22,802 bases of DNA from Actinomycetes bacterium. Its GTDB lineage: Bacteria; Actinomycetota; Actinomycetes; Actinomycetales; Microbacteriaceae. The notes below the pieces were generated by a model. That model ran no database searches. It was not told the origin of the DNA and saw only the letters and a list, made by a program, of their open reading frames with translations. Made by a program: the position numbers and the translations under genes. Shown here in pieces: positions 1-8,633 of the stretch. Position 1 is the first letter of the stretch. Each line of letters opens with the position of its first letter. The stretch covers positions 1 through 22,802 of the forward strand of contig JAEWKY010000325.1 in the NCBI GenBank assembly GCA_023457615.1, written 5' to 3'.

Positions 1-1
1 G

Positions 2-271
2 CCGCTGCCGCCGGAGGGCGCGAGCGTCATCCGCGTCGGCAACGCCTCGCGGGCCGCCGCGATGGCCGACGAGCAGCGGGTGCGCTCGCTCGACCTCCAC
101 GCGGCGGGGATCGTCGACGAGGTCGTCGCCGAGCATCCGGATGCCGCGGACGAGCCCGCGGAGTTCTGCCGGCGCCTCGGCCTCGCGATCGAGCGTCAGC
201 TCGACGCGCTCAGCACGCTGCATCCTCAGCGCCGTCTGGGCGAGCGCCGGGCGCGCTACGCCGCCCGCTGA
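2..271 (+). CDS. Acetyl-CoA carboxylase carboxyltransferase, C-terminal fragment (AccA-like)
   Basis: The gene runs in from before the window, and only its last 89 codons are present, read in the frame starting at base 2. The visible protein begins PLPPEGASVIRVGNAS, continues through a DLHAAGIVDEVV segment and ends in a basic helix. The PEGA-S-I/V...DL...GIVD-V pattern is typical of the alpha (AccA-type) carboxyltransferase half of acetyl-CoA carboxylase, which transfers the carboxyl group from biotin to acetyl-CoA in fatty-acid synthesis. In actinobacteria the beta and alpha halves are often fused, so the full gene may be an accD-accA fusion, but the missing 5' part would be needed to say so. 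It ends at TGA 24 bp before the stop of the convergent hydrolase gene. A biotin-dependent acyl-CoA carboxylase of another specificity is possible. Confidence 0.75.
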   Translation, partial: PLPPEGASVIRVGNASRAAAMADEQRVRSLDLHAAGIVDEVVAEHPDAADEPAEFCRRLGLAIERQLDALSTLHPQRRLGERRARYAAR

Positions 272-293
272 GCGCCGCCCGAGGTCGCGGCGC
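272..293. terminator. GC-rich stem-loop between convergent genes
   Basis: A 7-bp perfect inverted repeat, GCGCCGC at 272-278 and GCGGCGC at 287-293 with an 8-nt loop, fills the short gap between two convergent stop codons. There is no T-run on either strand, so it would be a weak or factor-assisted bidirectional terminator. Function is inferred from position only. Confidence 0.35.
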
Positions 294-295
294 CG

Positions 296-931
296 TCAGA
301 CGTCGAGCGTCTCGCCCGGCTGCAGCTCGGTGAAGGTGCCGCCGTTCTGCTCCGTCGCCCACGTGAGCCGCGCGGCGGCCATCTGCTTGCCGGCGACCGA
401 GAGGGTCATGTCGTGCACGTAGAACGCGCGCTTCGGCTTCACGGCGAGGACGTAGTCCATCGCGTCGCCGATCTTGAGCCAGGGGGCCCCGATCGGCGCG
501 GCGAGCGTGCCCACCTCGACGCCGGGCTCGGTGTAGGAGTCGCCCGCGTAGTAGAGCTCGTCGTTGACGAGCACGCCGAGGTTGTCGATCACCGGGATCG
601 ACTCGTGGATGACGGCGTGCGTGCCGCCGAAGAACTCGAGCTGGAAGCCGCCGAGCTCGACGACATCGCCCGCGGCGACCACGTCGACCTCGAGCTCGTC
701 GCCCGCCGCCGTGGCGACTCCCTGCGGCGCGAGGATGCGGGCCTCCGGGTTCTTGTCGAGGATGCGGCGCACCTGCTCGACGGTCCAGTGGTCGGCGTGC
801 TCGTGCGTGATCACGATGCCGACGACGTCGGGGAAGTCGGGCGGCGTGAGGAAGCTGCCCGGATCGATGACGATGCTCTCGTCGGCGAGCGTGACGAGCA
901 GGGTCGCGTGTTCGTACTTCGTGATGCGCAC
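296..931 (-). CDS. Metallo-beta-lactamase-fold hydrolase (UlaG/UPF0173-like)
   Basis: A 211-aa cytosolic protein of the metallo-beta-lactamase superfamily. The zinc signature HEHADH is at residues 43-48. Further candidate ligands are His105 or His109, Asp131 (in YYAGDSY) and His173 (in YVHD). The N-terminal strand pattern (KYEHATLLV, then VIDPGSF) matches small UlaG-like or UPF0173-like hydrolases, whose substrates are mostly unknown, so no specific reaction is assigned. The start is GTG at 931-929. A TAGGGT -10 box (943-938, minus strand) ends 6 nt before it and there is no Shine-Dalgarno sequence, which suggests a leaderless mRNA. The gene is divergent from csoR across a 58-bp gap that contains the CsoR palindrome, so it may share metal control. 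It converges on the carboxyltransferase gene. Confidence 0.85.
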   Translation of the reverse strand: MRITKYEHATLLVTLADESIVIDPGSFLTPPDFPDVVGIVITHEHADHWTVEQVRRILDKNPEARILAPQGVATAAGDELEVDVVAAGDVVELGGFQLEFFGGTHAVIHESIPVIDNLGVLVNDELYYAGDSYTEPGVEVGTLAAPIGAPWLKIGDAMDYVLAVKPKRAFYVHDMTLSVAGKQMAAARLTWATEQNGGTFTELQPGETLDV

Positions 932-937
932 GGTGCG

Positions 938-943
938 ACCCTA
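938..943 (-). promoter_or_regulatory. -10 box of the MBL-fold hydrolase gene
   Basis: TAGGGT on the minus strand, 6 nt before the GTG start, implies transcription beginning at or next to the start codon. A 17-nt spacer upstream would place the -35 region around 961-966, touching the left edge of the CsoR palindrome. Confidence 0.5.
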
Positions 944-963
944 CTCCGCACGCGGGCGCCGAA

Positions 964-980
964 ATACCCCCAGGGGGTAT
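964..980. promoter_or_regulatory. CsoR-type operator
   Basis: ATACCCCCAGGGGGTAT is a perfect 8-bp inverted repeat around a single central base. The TACCCC...GGGGTA core is the established operator form of the CsoR/RcnR family. It lies directly before csoR and overlaps its proposed -10 box (978-983), so a bound repressor would block RNA polymerase. This supports autoregulation of the csoR-copB operon, with derepression by metal. Confidence 0.85.
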
Positions 981-983
981 GGT
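978..983 (+). promoter_or_regulatory. -10 box of csoR-copB
   Basis: TATGGT overlaps the last three bases of the operator and ends 6 nt before the csoR ATG, which fits a leaderless transcript. The alternative is that the AGGGGG inside the operator half-site, 12 nt before ATG, serves as a ribosome binding site on a longer mRNA. Confidence 0.5.
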
Positions 984-989
984 GTTGAC

Positions 990-1267
990 ATGATCGACGA
1001 CCTGAAGAAGCGCGCGCTCCATCGCGCGCGGATCCTCGAGGGCCAGCTGCGCGGGGTGACGAAGATGATCGAGAACGAGGAGTACTGCGTCGACATCATC
1101 ACGCAGACCCTCGCCATCCAGAAGTCGCTGCGCAGCCTCAACAAGCTGCTCGTCGAGAACCACCTGCGCACGCACGTCGCGCACATGTTCGCCGAGGGCG
1201 GGGCGCAGCAGGATGCCGCCATCGACGAGCTGCTCACCGTCTACGAGATCGAGAACCGGGCCAAGTG

Positions 1268-1268
<1 letters not shown>
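990..1268 (+). CDS. csoR: CsoR/RcnR-family metal-sensing repressor
   Basis: A 92-aa all-helical repressor of the CsoR/RcnR (DUF156) family, which binds operator DNA as an apo-tetramer and leaves it on binding metal. Family features are the LHRARILEGQLRGV helix (residues 10-23), EYCVDI with Cys33 on helix 2, and VENHLRTHVAH with His58, His62 and His65. The ligand pattern Cys-His-His (33/58/62) differs from the Cys-His-Cys of classical copper CsoR and resembles the X-Y-Z positions of the nickel/cobalt sensor RcnR, although the RcnR His3 is absent. The ATG at 990 was chosen because the operator ends 9 bp upstream; the open frame extends further but would run through the operator. The stop overlaps the copB start (TGATG), so the two genes are translationally coupled. 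Neighbour and operator argue for control of CopB; the metal is uncertain. Confidence 0.9.
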
Positions 1269-3415
<2,147 letters not shown>

Positions 3416-3429
3416 TTCCGCTCCCGTTT

Positions 3430-3467
3430 GTTGCACGCGCGCCCGAACTCCGGGGCGCGCGTGCAAC
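3430..3467. terminator. 15-bp perfect stem-loop after copB
   Basis: The arms 3430-3444 and 3453-3467 are exact reverse complements with an 8-nt loop. The structure begins 14 bp after the copB stop. There is no T-run, as is common in high-G+C actinobacteria. It most likely terminates csoR-copB. It also reaches the -35 region of the following lipid-kinase gene, so an operator role is possible. Confidence 0.6.
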
Positions 3468-3486
3468 TGGCGGGCGCGCAAACTGC

Positions 3487-3492
3487 CATACT
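3487..3492 (+). promoter_or_regulatory. -10 box of the lipid-kinase gene
   Basis: CATACT ends 7 nt before the ATG at 3500. No Shine-Dalgarno sequence is present, so a leaderless transcript is likely. The -35 region is not obvious. Confidence 0.5.
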
Positions 3493-3499
3493 CGGGCGC

Positions 3500-4435
3500 A
3501 TGCCCGCGACGTCGCGCCCGAAGAAGATCGTCGTCGCCATCAACCCGTCGGCGTCGTTCGGCGCCAGCCGCGACGTCGGCCCGGCGGTCGTGCAGACGCT
3601 GCGGGCGATGGGCCACGAGGTGACGTCGCTCACGGAGCCCGACTTCGCCTCGCTCCTCACTTCTGCCCGCGCCGCCGTGAAGAAGCGTCCCGACGCCCTC
3701 GTCGTCGTCGGCGGCGACGGGATGGTGAATCTCGGCACCAACCTCGTCGCCGGCACGAAGGTGCCGCTCGGCCTCATCCCCTCGGGCACCGGCAACGACA
3801 TGGCGCGCGGGCTCGGCATCCCGCACGACGACACCGAGGCCGCGATCCGCACCCTCGACGCCGCGCTCGCCGCCGGTCCGCGCACGATCGACGCGGGGCG
3901 CATCAGCTGGCGGGATGCCGTCACCGGCGCCGCCGGGGAGCGCTGGTTCGCGTGCGCCCTGAGCGCCGGCTTCGACGCGATCGTCAACGAGCGCGCCAAC
4001 GAGATGCGGCATCCGAAGGGACCCAGCCGCTACATCCTCGCCCTGCTCGCGGAGCTCGCGCGGCTGAAGCCCATCCACTACAAGCTGACGCTCGACGGGA
4101 AGCCCGTCGAGACGGCCGCCGTGCTCGTCGCCCTCGGCAACTCGGTGTCGCTCGGCGGCGGGATGAAGATCACCCCCGATGCGCAGCTCGACGACGGACT
4201 GCTCGACGTGCTCATCGTGCAGCCGCTCTCGCGCCTGAACTTCCTGCGCATCTTCCCGCGCGTGTTCCAGGGCGAGCACGTGGGGCATCCGAAGGTGCGC
4301 ATCGAGCGCGCGAAGAAGGTGCGCATCGAGGCCGACGGCATCGTCGCGTACGGCGACGGCGAGCGGATCGCGCCCCTCCCGCTCGACGTGGAGGTCGTGC
4401 CGGGCGCCCTGCGCGTCCTCGCCCCGAAGCCCTGA
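3500..4435 (+). CDS. Diacylglycerol kinase / lipid kinase family protein (YegS/DgkB-like)
   Basis: A 311-aa soluble enzyme of the diacylglycerol-kinase catalytic superfamily, which phosphorylates lipid hydroxyls such as diacylglycerol and feeds phosphatidate recycling. The N-terminus KKIVVAINPSAS gives the first strand and the NP-S motif. VVVGGDGMVN is the nucleotide-binding GGDG motif, with Met where Thr is usual. GLIPSGTGNDMARGLGI is the family's second signature. The C-terminal half is beta-rich with LDDGLLDVLIV. The ATG at 3500 is preferred over an in-frame start near 3428 because the latter would pass through the stem-loop and promoter. It stands alone between the csoR-copB terminator and tRNA-Glu. 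The substrate is not decided by sequence; some family members act on other lipids or sphingoid bases. Confidence 0.88.
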   Translation: MPATSRPKKIVVAINPSASFGASRDVGPAVVQTLRAMGHEVTSLTEPDFASLLTSARAAVKKRPDALVVVGGDGMVNLGTNLVAGTKVPLGLIPSGTGNDMARGLGIPHDDTEAAIRTLDAALAAGPRTIDAGRISWRDAVTGAAGERWFACALSAGFDAIVNERANEMRHPKGPSRYILALLAELARLKPIHYKLTLDGKPVETAAVLVALGNSVSLGGGMKITPDAQLDDGLLDVLIVQPLSRLNFLRIFPRVFQGEHVGHPKVRIERAKKVRIEADGIVAYGDGERIAPLPLDVEVVPGALRVLAPKP

Positions 4436-4479
4436 GCGGCTCCGCGGCCGTCGATTTCACGAGCGCCGAGACCGTGTGG

Positions 4480-4485
4480 CATACT
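4480..4485 (+). promoter_or_regulatory. -10 box of tRNA-Glu
   Basis: CATACT preceded by GTGTGG lies 16 nt before the mature tRNA 5' end. A TTTCAC or TTCACG sequence near 4455-4461 could be a -35 element with an 18-19-nt spacer. Confidence 0.45.
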
Positions 4486-4501
4486 CATACGGTTGTCGTG
4501 A

Positions 4502-4577
4502 GGCCCCATCGTATAGCGGCCTAGTACGCCGCCCTCTCACGGCGGTAACGCGGGTTCGAATCCCGCTGGGGTCACCA
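4502..4577 (+). tRNA. tRNA-Glu (anticodon CTC)
   Basis: A 76-nt tRNA including the encoded CCA. The acceptor stem pairs GGCCCCA with TGGGGTC (one G-U pair), the discriminator base is A, the anticodon stem is CCGCC/GGCGG around loop CTCTCAC (anticodon CTC, reading GAG), and the T-arm is CGGGTTCGAATCCCG. The gene is intact. Its 3' 45 nt (from the anticodon loop, tRNA position 32, through CCA) plus 2 nt beyond recur at 13987-14033, so it is the attachment site of the downstream island and was rebuilt intact by the insertion. Confidence 0.95.
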
Positions 4578-4579
4578 AC
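4533..4579 (+). repeat. attL: left 47-bp direct repeat of the island
   Basis: These 47 bases, from the anticodon loop of tRNA-Glu to two bases after CCA, are identical to 13987-14033. The bases flanking both copies differ. Starting the identity at the anticodon loop is typical of tyrosine-recombinase integration into tRNA genes. Confidence 0.9.
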
Positions 4580-4583
4580 CGAG

Positions 4584-4610
4584 AATCCCTGGCTTAGCCA
4601 GGGATTTCTT
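4584..4610 (+). terminator. Intrinsic terminator of tRNA-Glu, brought by the island
   Basis: A 10-bp stem, AATCCCTGGC paired with GCCAGGGATT around loop TTA, is followed by TCTT. It begins 7 nt after the tRNA CCA end and just outside the repeat, so it belongs to the island and replaces the original tRNA terminator now found at 14040. Confidence 0.8.
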
Positions 4611-4865
4611 CGTTAAGTGCGACATCGTTCGACTCGGTAGGTGCCGGGTCAGCGGCAACATCCGGCAACAAGCGGTGCCTGCGTTAGGCGCGTCTGCGTT
4701 ACCGCCCGCGTGGGGCGGCATAGAGGCCTTCGACGCCGCCTGCAGGATCCGTCTCCCGCGTCGTCCAGCAATTCCCGCGCCGCTGCGGTTGGCCGGTCCA
4801 GGACCTTCGATCGACAGCGACGACTGTCCCGTGATCTTCGGCCGCTGTCCGTTTGTGGCGCACGA
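4611..4865. other. Left-end non-coding region with GGCAACA repeats
   Basis: No convincing gene is seen between the tRNA terminator and ietA. It contains CGGCAACA at 4653-4660 and again at 4663-4670, spaced by one helical turn, which resemble recombinase arm sites and match the GGCAAC motifs at 9951-9978 and 13865-13882. The rest shows no RNA or repeat structure that I can support. Confidence 0.5.
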
Positions 4866-4882
4866 ATGTCCGAGTTGCGGGA

Positions 4883-4888
4883 TACAGT
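4883..4888 (+). promoter_or_regulatory. -10 box of the ietA-like operon
   Basis: TACAGT (in GATACAGT) ends 7 nt before a GTG codon at 4896, the same geometry as the leaderless promoters of host genes in this window. It lies inside the alternative longer reading frame that starts at ATG 4866. Confidence 0.45.
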
Positions 4889-4895
4889 GTCCAGC

Positions 4896-6080
4896 GTGGA
4901 CCATTCTTCGATCATTAAGTCGCTCATTCGTGTCGCCCTGGCGCAAGGCGATGAGACGGTCGCGCATCAAGCCGACCGTCTCGCGCAAGCGCTGATCAAA
5001 GCCGGAGACCCGGACGGGCGTGCGGTCGAGCGTCTCGTGAAAGGGTCCCAAGAAGGTCGGTCTCTTGCCCCGAGTCGTATATCTAAGAGCCTGGCGCCAA
5101 GCGCCTCCGGCCGTCTCGAGAAGATGCGACAGGGTGTCGCAGTCCCGATGGACCGTGAGTCGAGCGCTCCGTTGGCCACCGTGATCTTCCCTGACGACAA
5201 CCGAGCCGAGGTGCCGGTGTTCGACACTGAGATCCAGCAAGTGGTTGCTGGACTGTTGCTCGAGTGGGAGCACCACGACCGCATCAGCGACGCTGGCTTG
5301 AACCCATCGCTGACGTGTCTCATCTATGGCGCGCCCGGCACCGGGAAGACGACCCTCGCGTTGTGGCTCGCGAAGCAGCTGGGGTTGCCGGCTGTGGTCG
5401 CGAGGCTCGATGGCCTCATCAGTTCGTTCCTGGGCACGACGGCTCGCAACATGGGAGCGCTTTTCAGTTTCGCGAATCGGTACGACTGTGTCCTGATCCT
5501 CGATGAGTTTGATGCGATCGCGAAGGTGAGGGACGACCCTAACGAAGTCGGCGAGATCAAGCGGGTGGTGAACACGCTGCTGCAGAACATGGACGATCGT
5601 CACCGGAGGGGAGTGACGTTCGGGCTCACCAACCACCCTGCCCTGCTCGATCCCGCGGTCTGGCGACGATTCGACGTCCAGATTGAGATGCCGCTGCCCG
5701 GACCTCATGAACGGGTAGAGATCGCGCGTCGGATTCTCTCCGCCAACGATGCGAATGAGACCGCCGACGCGAAGCTGCTCGCATGGTTTGCAAACGGGAT
5801 GTCGGGTTCTGAGCTTCTGACGCTCGCTGAGAAATATCGCAAGCGCCTGATCGTGGGGGACGACGTCAGCTCTCCAGCGGAACTCATTCGGCAGCTAGCC
5901 GCTACTACGTCGAGCAGAGATCGCGCCCGTTCGATCGACCTGGCCGACGACGTCGTGTTGACCCGGGCGCTGAGCTCGAGTGAAGAGATCAAGTTCTCGC
6001 AGGTGGAGGTTGCTCACCTACTCGGGGTGAGCACGAAGACTGTCGGACGTCGAGTGTCAGACTCCGTTGAGGAGGACTGA
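4896..6080 (+). CDS. ietA: AAA+ ATPase, IetA-like, with C-terminal helix-turn-helix
   Basis: A 394-aa cytosolic AAA+ ATPase. After an N-terminal helical region of about 100 residues come Walker A GAPGTGKT (145-152, Lys151), Walker B LILDEFD (Asp203, Glu204), a sensor-1 Asn in GLTNHP (Asn246) and paired Arg residues in WRRFD (257-258) typical of the arginine finger. The next gene, 2 bp downstream, is a subtilisin-like protease. This ATPase-protease pair matches IetA/IetS, first described as a Ti-plasmid stability pair and later reported as an antiphage system. The last ~25 residues (FSQVEVAHLLGVSTKTVGRR, about 367-386) look like a DNA-binding helix-turn-helix, which is unusual. The start is uncertain: GTG 4896 fits a leaderless promoter, while ATG 4866 would add 10 residues. 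In-frame extension to 4641 lacks family character. Confidence 0.78.
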   Translation: MDHSSIIKSLIRVALAQGDETVAHQADRLAQALIKAGDPDGRAVERLVKGSQEGRSLAPSRISKSLAPSASGRLEKMRQGVAVPMDRESSAPLATVIFPDDNRAEVPVFDTEIQQVVAGLLLEWEHHDRISDAGLNPSLTCLIYGAPGTGKTTLALWLAKQLGLPAVVARLDGLISSFLGTTARNMGALFSFANRYDCVLILDEFDAIAKVRDDPNEVGEIKRVVNTLLQNMDDRHRRGVTFGLTNHPALLDPAVWRRFDVQIEMPLPGPHERVEIARRILSANDANETADAKLLAWFANGMSGSELLTLAEKYRKRLIVGDDVSSPAELIRQLAATTSSRDRARSIDLADDVVLTRALSSSEEIKFSQVEVAHLLGVSTKTVGRRVSDSVEED

Positions 6081-6082
6081 CA

Positions 6083-8599
6083 ATGGCCAACCAGCCGGTA
6101 CAGGTCGTCACCAACCCGCAGCAACTGCGGGCACCACGCACGCCTAATCGTCCCGTGACCGCTGGCACTGACTTCTACGCAGGCGACGACGAAGGCTTCG
6201 TGCGGCATCGCGACGCGCTCGTAACCTCGCTGCAATCCATCATCGCCGCACTCAGTTCACCGACGTGGATCAACAATTTCGGTGGGGCCGCGCACATCCG
6301 CGTCACCATGGCTCCCAAAGCCATCGCAAAGACGCATCGACCGCAGAAGAAGATCTTCCCTACTGCCCTCACTCCTCACGTTGCGACGGCTGCGATCGGC
6401 GAACCGATATTCGCCGTGACTCCGACTTCTCTCGACGAGGTCGTCACGGTCATGAAAGCAGTTCCCAAGACGGTGCCGACAAAGATCAACAAGAACAACG
6501 GCGAGGAAATCCCCAACCCGTCCAGAGAACGTTGCGAGGTATCCGCGATCGCCAAGATCGAGCTCTGGACTGCGGCCGATCGGCGCTCGTTCAGCGTTGC
6601 CGAGGCGACGCAGTGGCTCGGTCGGAGCGATGCCGGCCCGAGCTACATCGTGAACTTCTTTCCCCTGGCGCACGCTGATCGAGACGACACTCTCGCGACG
6701 GGCGAAAGGCTCAGCCTGAGATCGCTCGAGCAGGCCCTATCCGACCAATCAGTCGAAGCAAGAGGACGAGCGTCGCTCGGTCGCGGCACCGGTGCGCTCG
6801 CCACAGTGAAGCTTCTTGCCATCGGGGAGGCTTCGCGTCTGGAGCTCGGGATTGCCAGCGATCCGGTCGGCACCAGGCTCACCACGCACGAGCTCGCCAT
6901 TCAAGACGACGGACGTCACGAACGTCTACTCGCCGTTCTGGAAAGCAACCCGCTCGTACGGGACATCACGCTTCCGCCCATCCCGATGCGAAACACGCCG
7001 GCGAGCATCGAAAGCCAGGAGCTCCCCTTCGCAAGCGTGCCAGAACGAGATGGCGGTTCCTTCGCGACGGTCGGCGTGATCGATGGCGGCGTTTCTGACG
7101 TGCTCGGCGCCTGGGTTGAAGAGAAGTGGGGGCAACTCGCCGACGCCGACCGCGACGTCGATCACGGCACCTTCATCGGTGGCCTTCTTGCCTTCGCCGG
7201 CAAGCTCAACCCGTCGTTCCTCGGCTCTCTCCCGGACGGTTGCGGCATCGTCGACGTCGACGTGCTGCCTGCAGATCCCGGAGGCACTGGGGTCGCGTTT
7301 GGCCGCTATTACCCCAACGGTGTCGTCGACTTCATGGATGAAGTGGCATCCGCCGTTACCGACATTCGATCGCGTCTCGGCGTTCGAATCTTCAACTTCA
7401 GCATGAACTTCGTCGCGCCAGGTGACTCGACCAGGTACGGGTACGCCGCACGACGTCTCGACCAGATCGCCAAGGACAACGACGTCATCTTCGTAGTCTC
7501 CGCAGGAAATCTCGCCCCTACCGAGCAACGGCCTGAGTGGCCCGCGGATGCTTCCGCAGCTCTGAGTACCGTCGTCGGTGATCGCGGCGCGCTGATCAGC
7601 GAACCCGCCGAGAGCCTCTTCAATATCGCGGTAACAGCCGTGAACCCTCCGGGTCTGCGAGATGTCGTGCCATATGCACTCGCGCGCTACTCACGCCGGG
7701 GACCTGGCTTGCGGGGGGCAACAAAACCCGACCTCGCACATGTCGGCGGAGCTGGAAGTAGTGACCCGGTGCTCGGCCACGGCCTTCGGTCGTACGACTC
7801 GTCAGGACGCGACTACACCGGAGCTGGCACGAGCTACGCTGCCCCACTCGTCGCGCGAAACCTCGCGGACCTCGACCACCTGATCGAAGACGACGTGCCA
7901 CGCGAGGTCTTGCTTGCCCTGCTCACGCACTACGCGGAGGCGCCCAAGCTCCTTCGCAACAAGACCCTGCTTCCCGCGGCTCGTGACCTCGTCGGGTTTG
8001 GCATCCCTGCCACTGCTGAACAAATTCTCGAGCGGCCCGACTCGGAGATCGTCCTCGTAGTGCACAGCACGGTACTACCGAAGGAAGAGCACACGCTGAC
8101 CTTCAGGTGGCCCGACTCGTTGGTCAGCGCGGGAAGCTGCAGAGGCTACGCGAGGCTCACACTCGTCGCCCGCCCGGTGCTCGCATACGAACACGGCGAC
8201 GAGAGAGTTCGAGTCAACATCGACGCCAAGCTCATGCAGCAACAGCCTGACGGGGGCTTCAAGAGCGCGCTCTCAGCAGTGAACCAACCGCGCACTCGAA
8301 AGCTTCCTCAGTCGGAACGAGAACTGCTACTCGAGGCCAGCAAGTGGCAGGTCGTCAAGTCATTCGACCAACGTTTCCGCGGACGCGGAGAGAGTTCAAC
8401 GTGGAAGCTCCTTGTCGAGTACCTGACTCGGGCAGAAGAGGCGCTGCCGGACGTCGGCGTCGAATTCGCAGCGGTCCTGACCATTGCCGATGACAAGGGA
8501 GAGGCCCCTGTCTTCCAACAAATGCGACAGCACTTAGGCGAGCTCGGAATCCGTACGGCTGACATCCGCGCGAATATTCAAACCCGCCTGCGCACCTGA
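6083..8599 (+). CDS. ietS: Subtilisin-like S8 serine protease, IetS-like
   Basis: An 838-aa S8 (subtilase) protease and the presumed effector of the ATPase-protease pair. The catalytic triad is Asp334 (VIDGG), His361 (DHGTFIGG) and Ser584 (GTSYAAP), with the oxyanion Asn476 in VSAGN. The roughly 330-residue N-terminal region and 230-residue C-terminal region are long non-catalytic extensions, as in IetS-type proteins. No signal peptide is present, so it acts inside the cell, unlike secreted subtilases. The start ATG has a strong Shine-Dalgarno (GGAGG at 6071-6075, 7-nt spacer) located inside the end of the ATPase gene, and the gap is only 2 bp, so the two are co-translated. By analogy the ATPase would control or deliver substrates to the protease during phage attack. 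Substrate and trigger are unknown. Confidence 0.82.
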   Translation: MANQPVQVVTNPQQLRAPRTPNRPVTAGTDFYAGDDEGFVRHRDALVTSLQSIIAALSSPTWINNFGGAAHIRVTMAPKAIAKTHRPQKKIFPTALTPHVATAAIGEPIFAVTPTSLDEVVTVMKAVPKTVPTKINKNNGEEIPNPSRERCEVSAIAKIELWTAADRRSFSVAEATQWLGRSDAGPSYIVNFFPLAHADRDDTLATGERLSLRSLEQALSDQSVEARGRASLGRGTGALATVKLLAIGEASRLELGIASDPVGTRLTTHELAIQDDGRHERLLAVLESNPLVRDITLPPIPMRNTPASIESQELPFASVPERDGGSFATVGVIDGGVSDVLGAWVEEKWGQLADADRDVDHGTFIGGLLAFAGKLNPSFLGSLPDGCGIVDVDVLPADPGGTGVAFGRYYPNGVVDFMDEVASAVTDIRSRLGVRIFNFSMNFVAPGDSTRYGYAARRLDQIAKDNDVIFVVSAGNLAPTEQRPEWPADASAALSTVVGDRGALISEPAESLFNIAVTAVNPPGLRDVVPYALARYSRRGPGLRGATKPDLAHVGGAGSSDPVLGHGLRSYDSSGRDYTGAGTSYAAPLVARNLADLDHLIEDDVPREVLLALLTHYAEAPKLLRNKTLLPAARDLVGFGIPATAEQILERPDSEIVLVVHSTVLPKEEHTLTFRWPDSLVSAGSCRGYARLTLVARPVLAYEHGDERVRVNIDAKLMQQQPDGGFKSALSAVNQPRTRKLPQSERELLLEASKWQVVKSFDQRFRGRGESSTWKLLVEYLTRAEEALPDVGVEFAAVLTIADDKGEAPVFQQMRQHLGELGIRTADIRANIQTRLRT

Positions 8600-8633
8600 G
8601 CTTGTAGGAAGTCATGATGATGCGGAGGTTCAG

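Noticed and set aside
564..989. In-frame upstream extension of csoR
   Set aside because: It would run through the operator and antisense to the hydrolase gene. The ATG at 990 gives a normal CsoR length.
985..990. TTGACA as a -35 box
   Set aside because: It overlaps the csoR start codon, and no suitable -10 follows for any gene.
4641..4865. N-terminal extension of the ietA-like gene
   Set aside because: The translation is arginine- and serine-rich without helical or family character and crosses the GGCAACA repeats.
4675..4995. A 106-codon open frame with several Cys residues
   Set aside because: It has no Shine-Dalgarno or family signal and overlaps the start of the ATPase gene.
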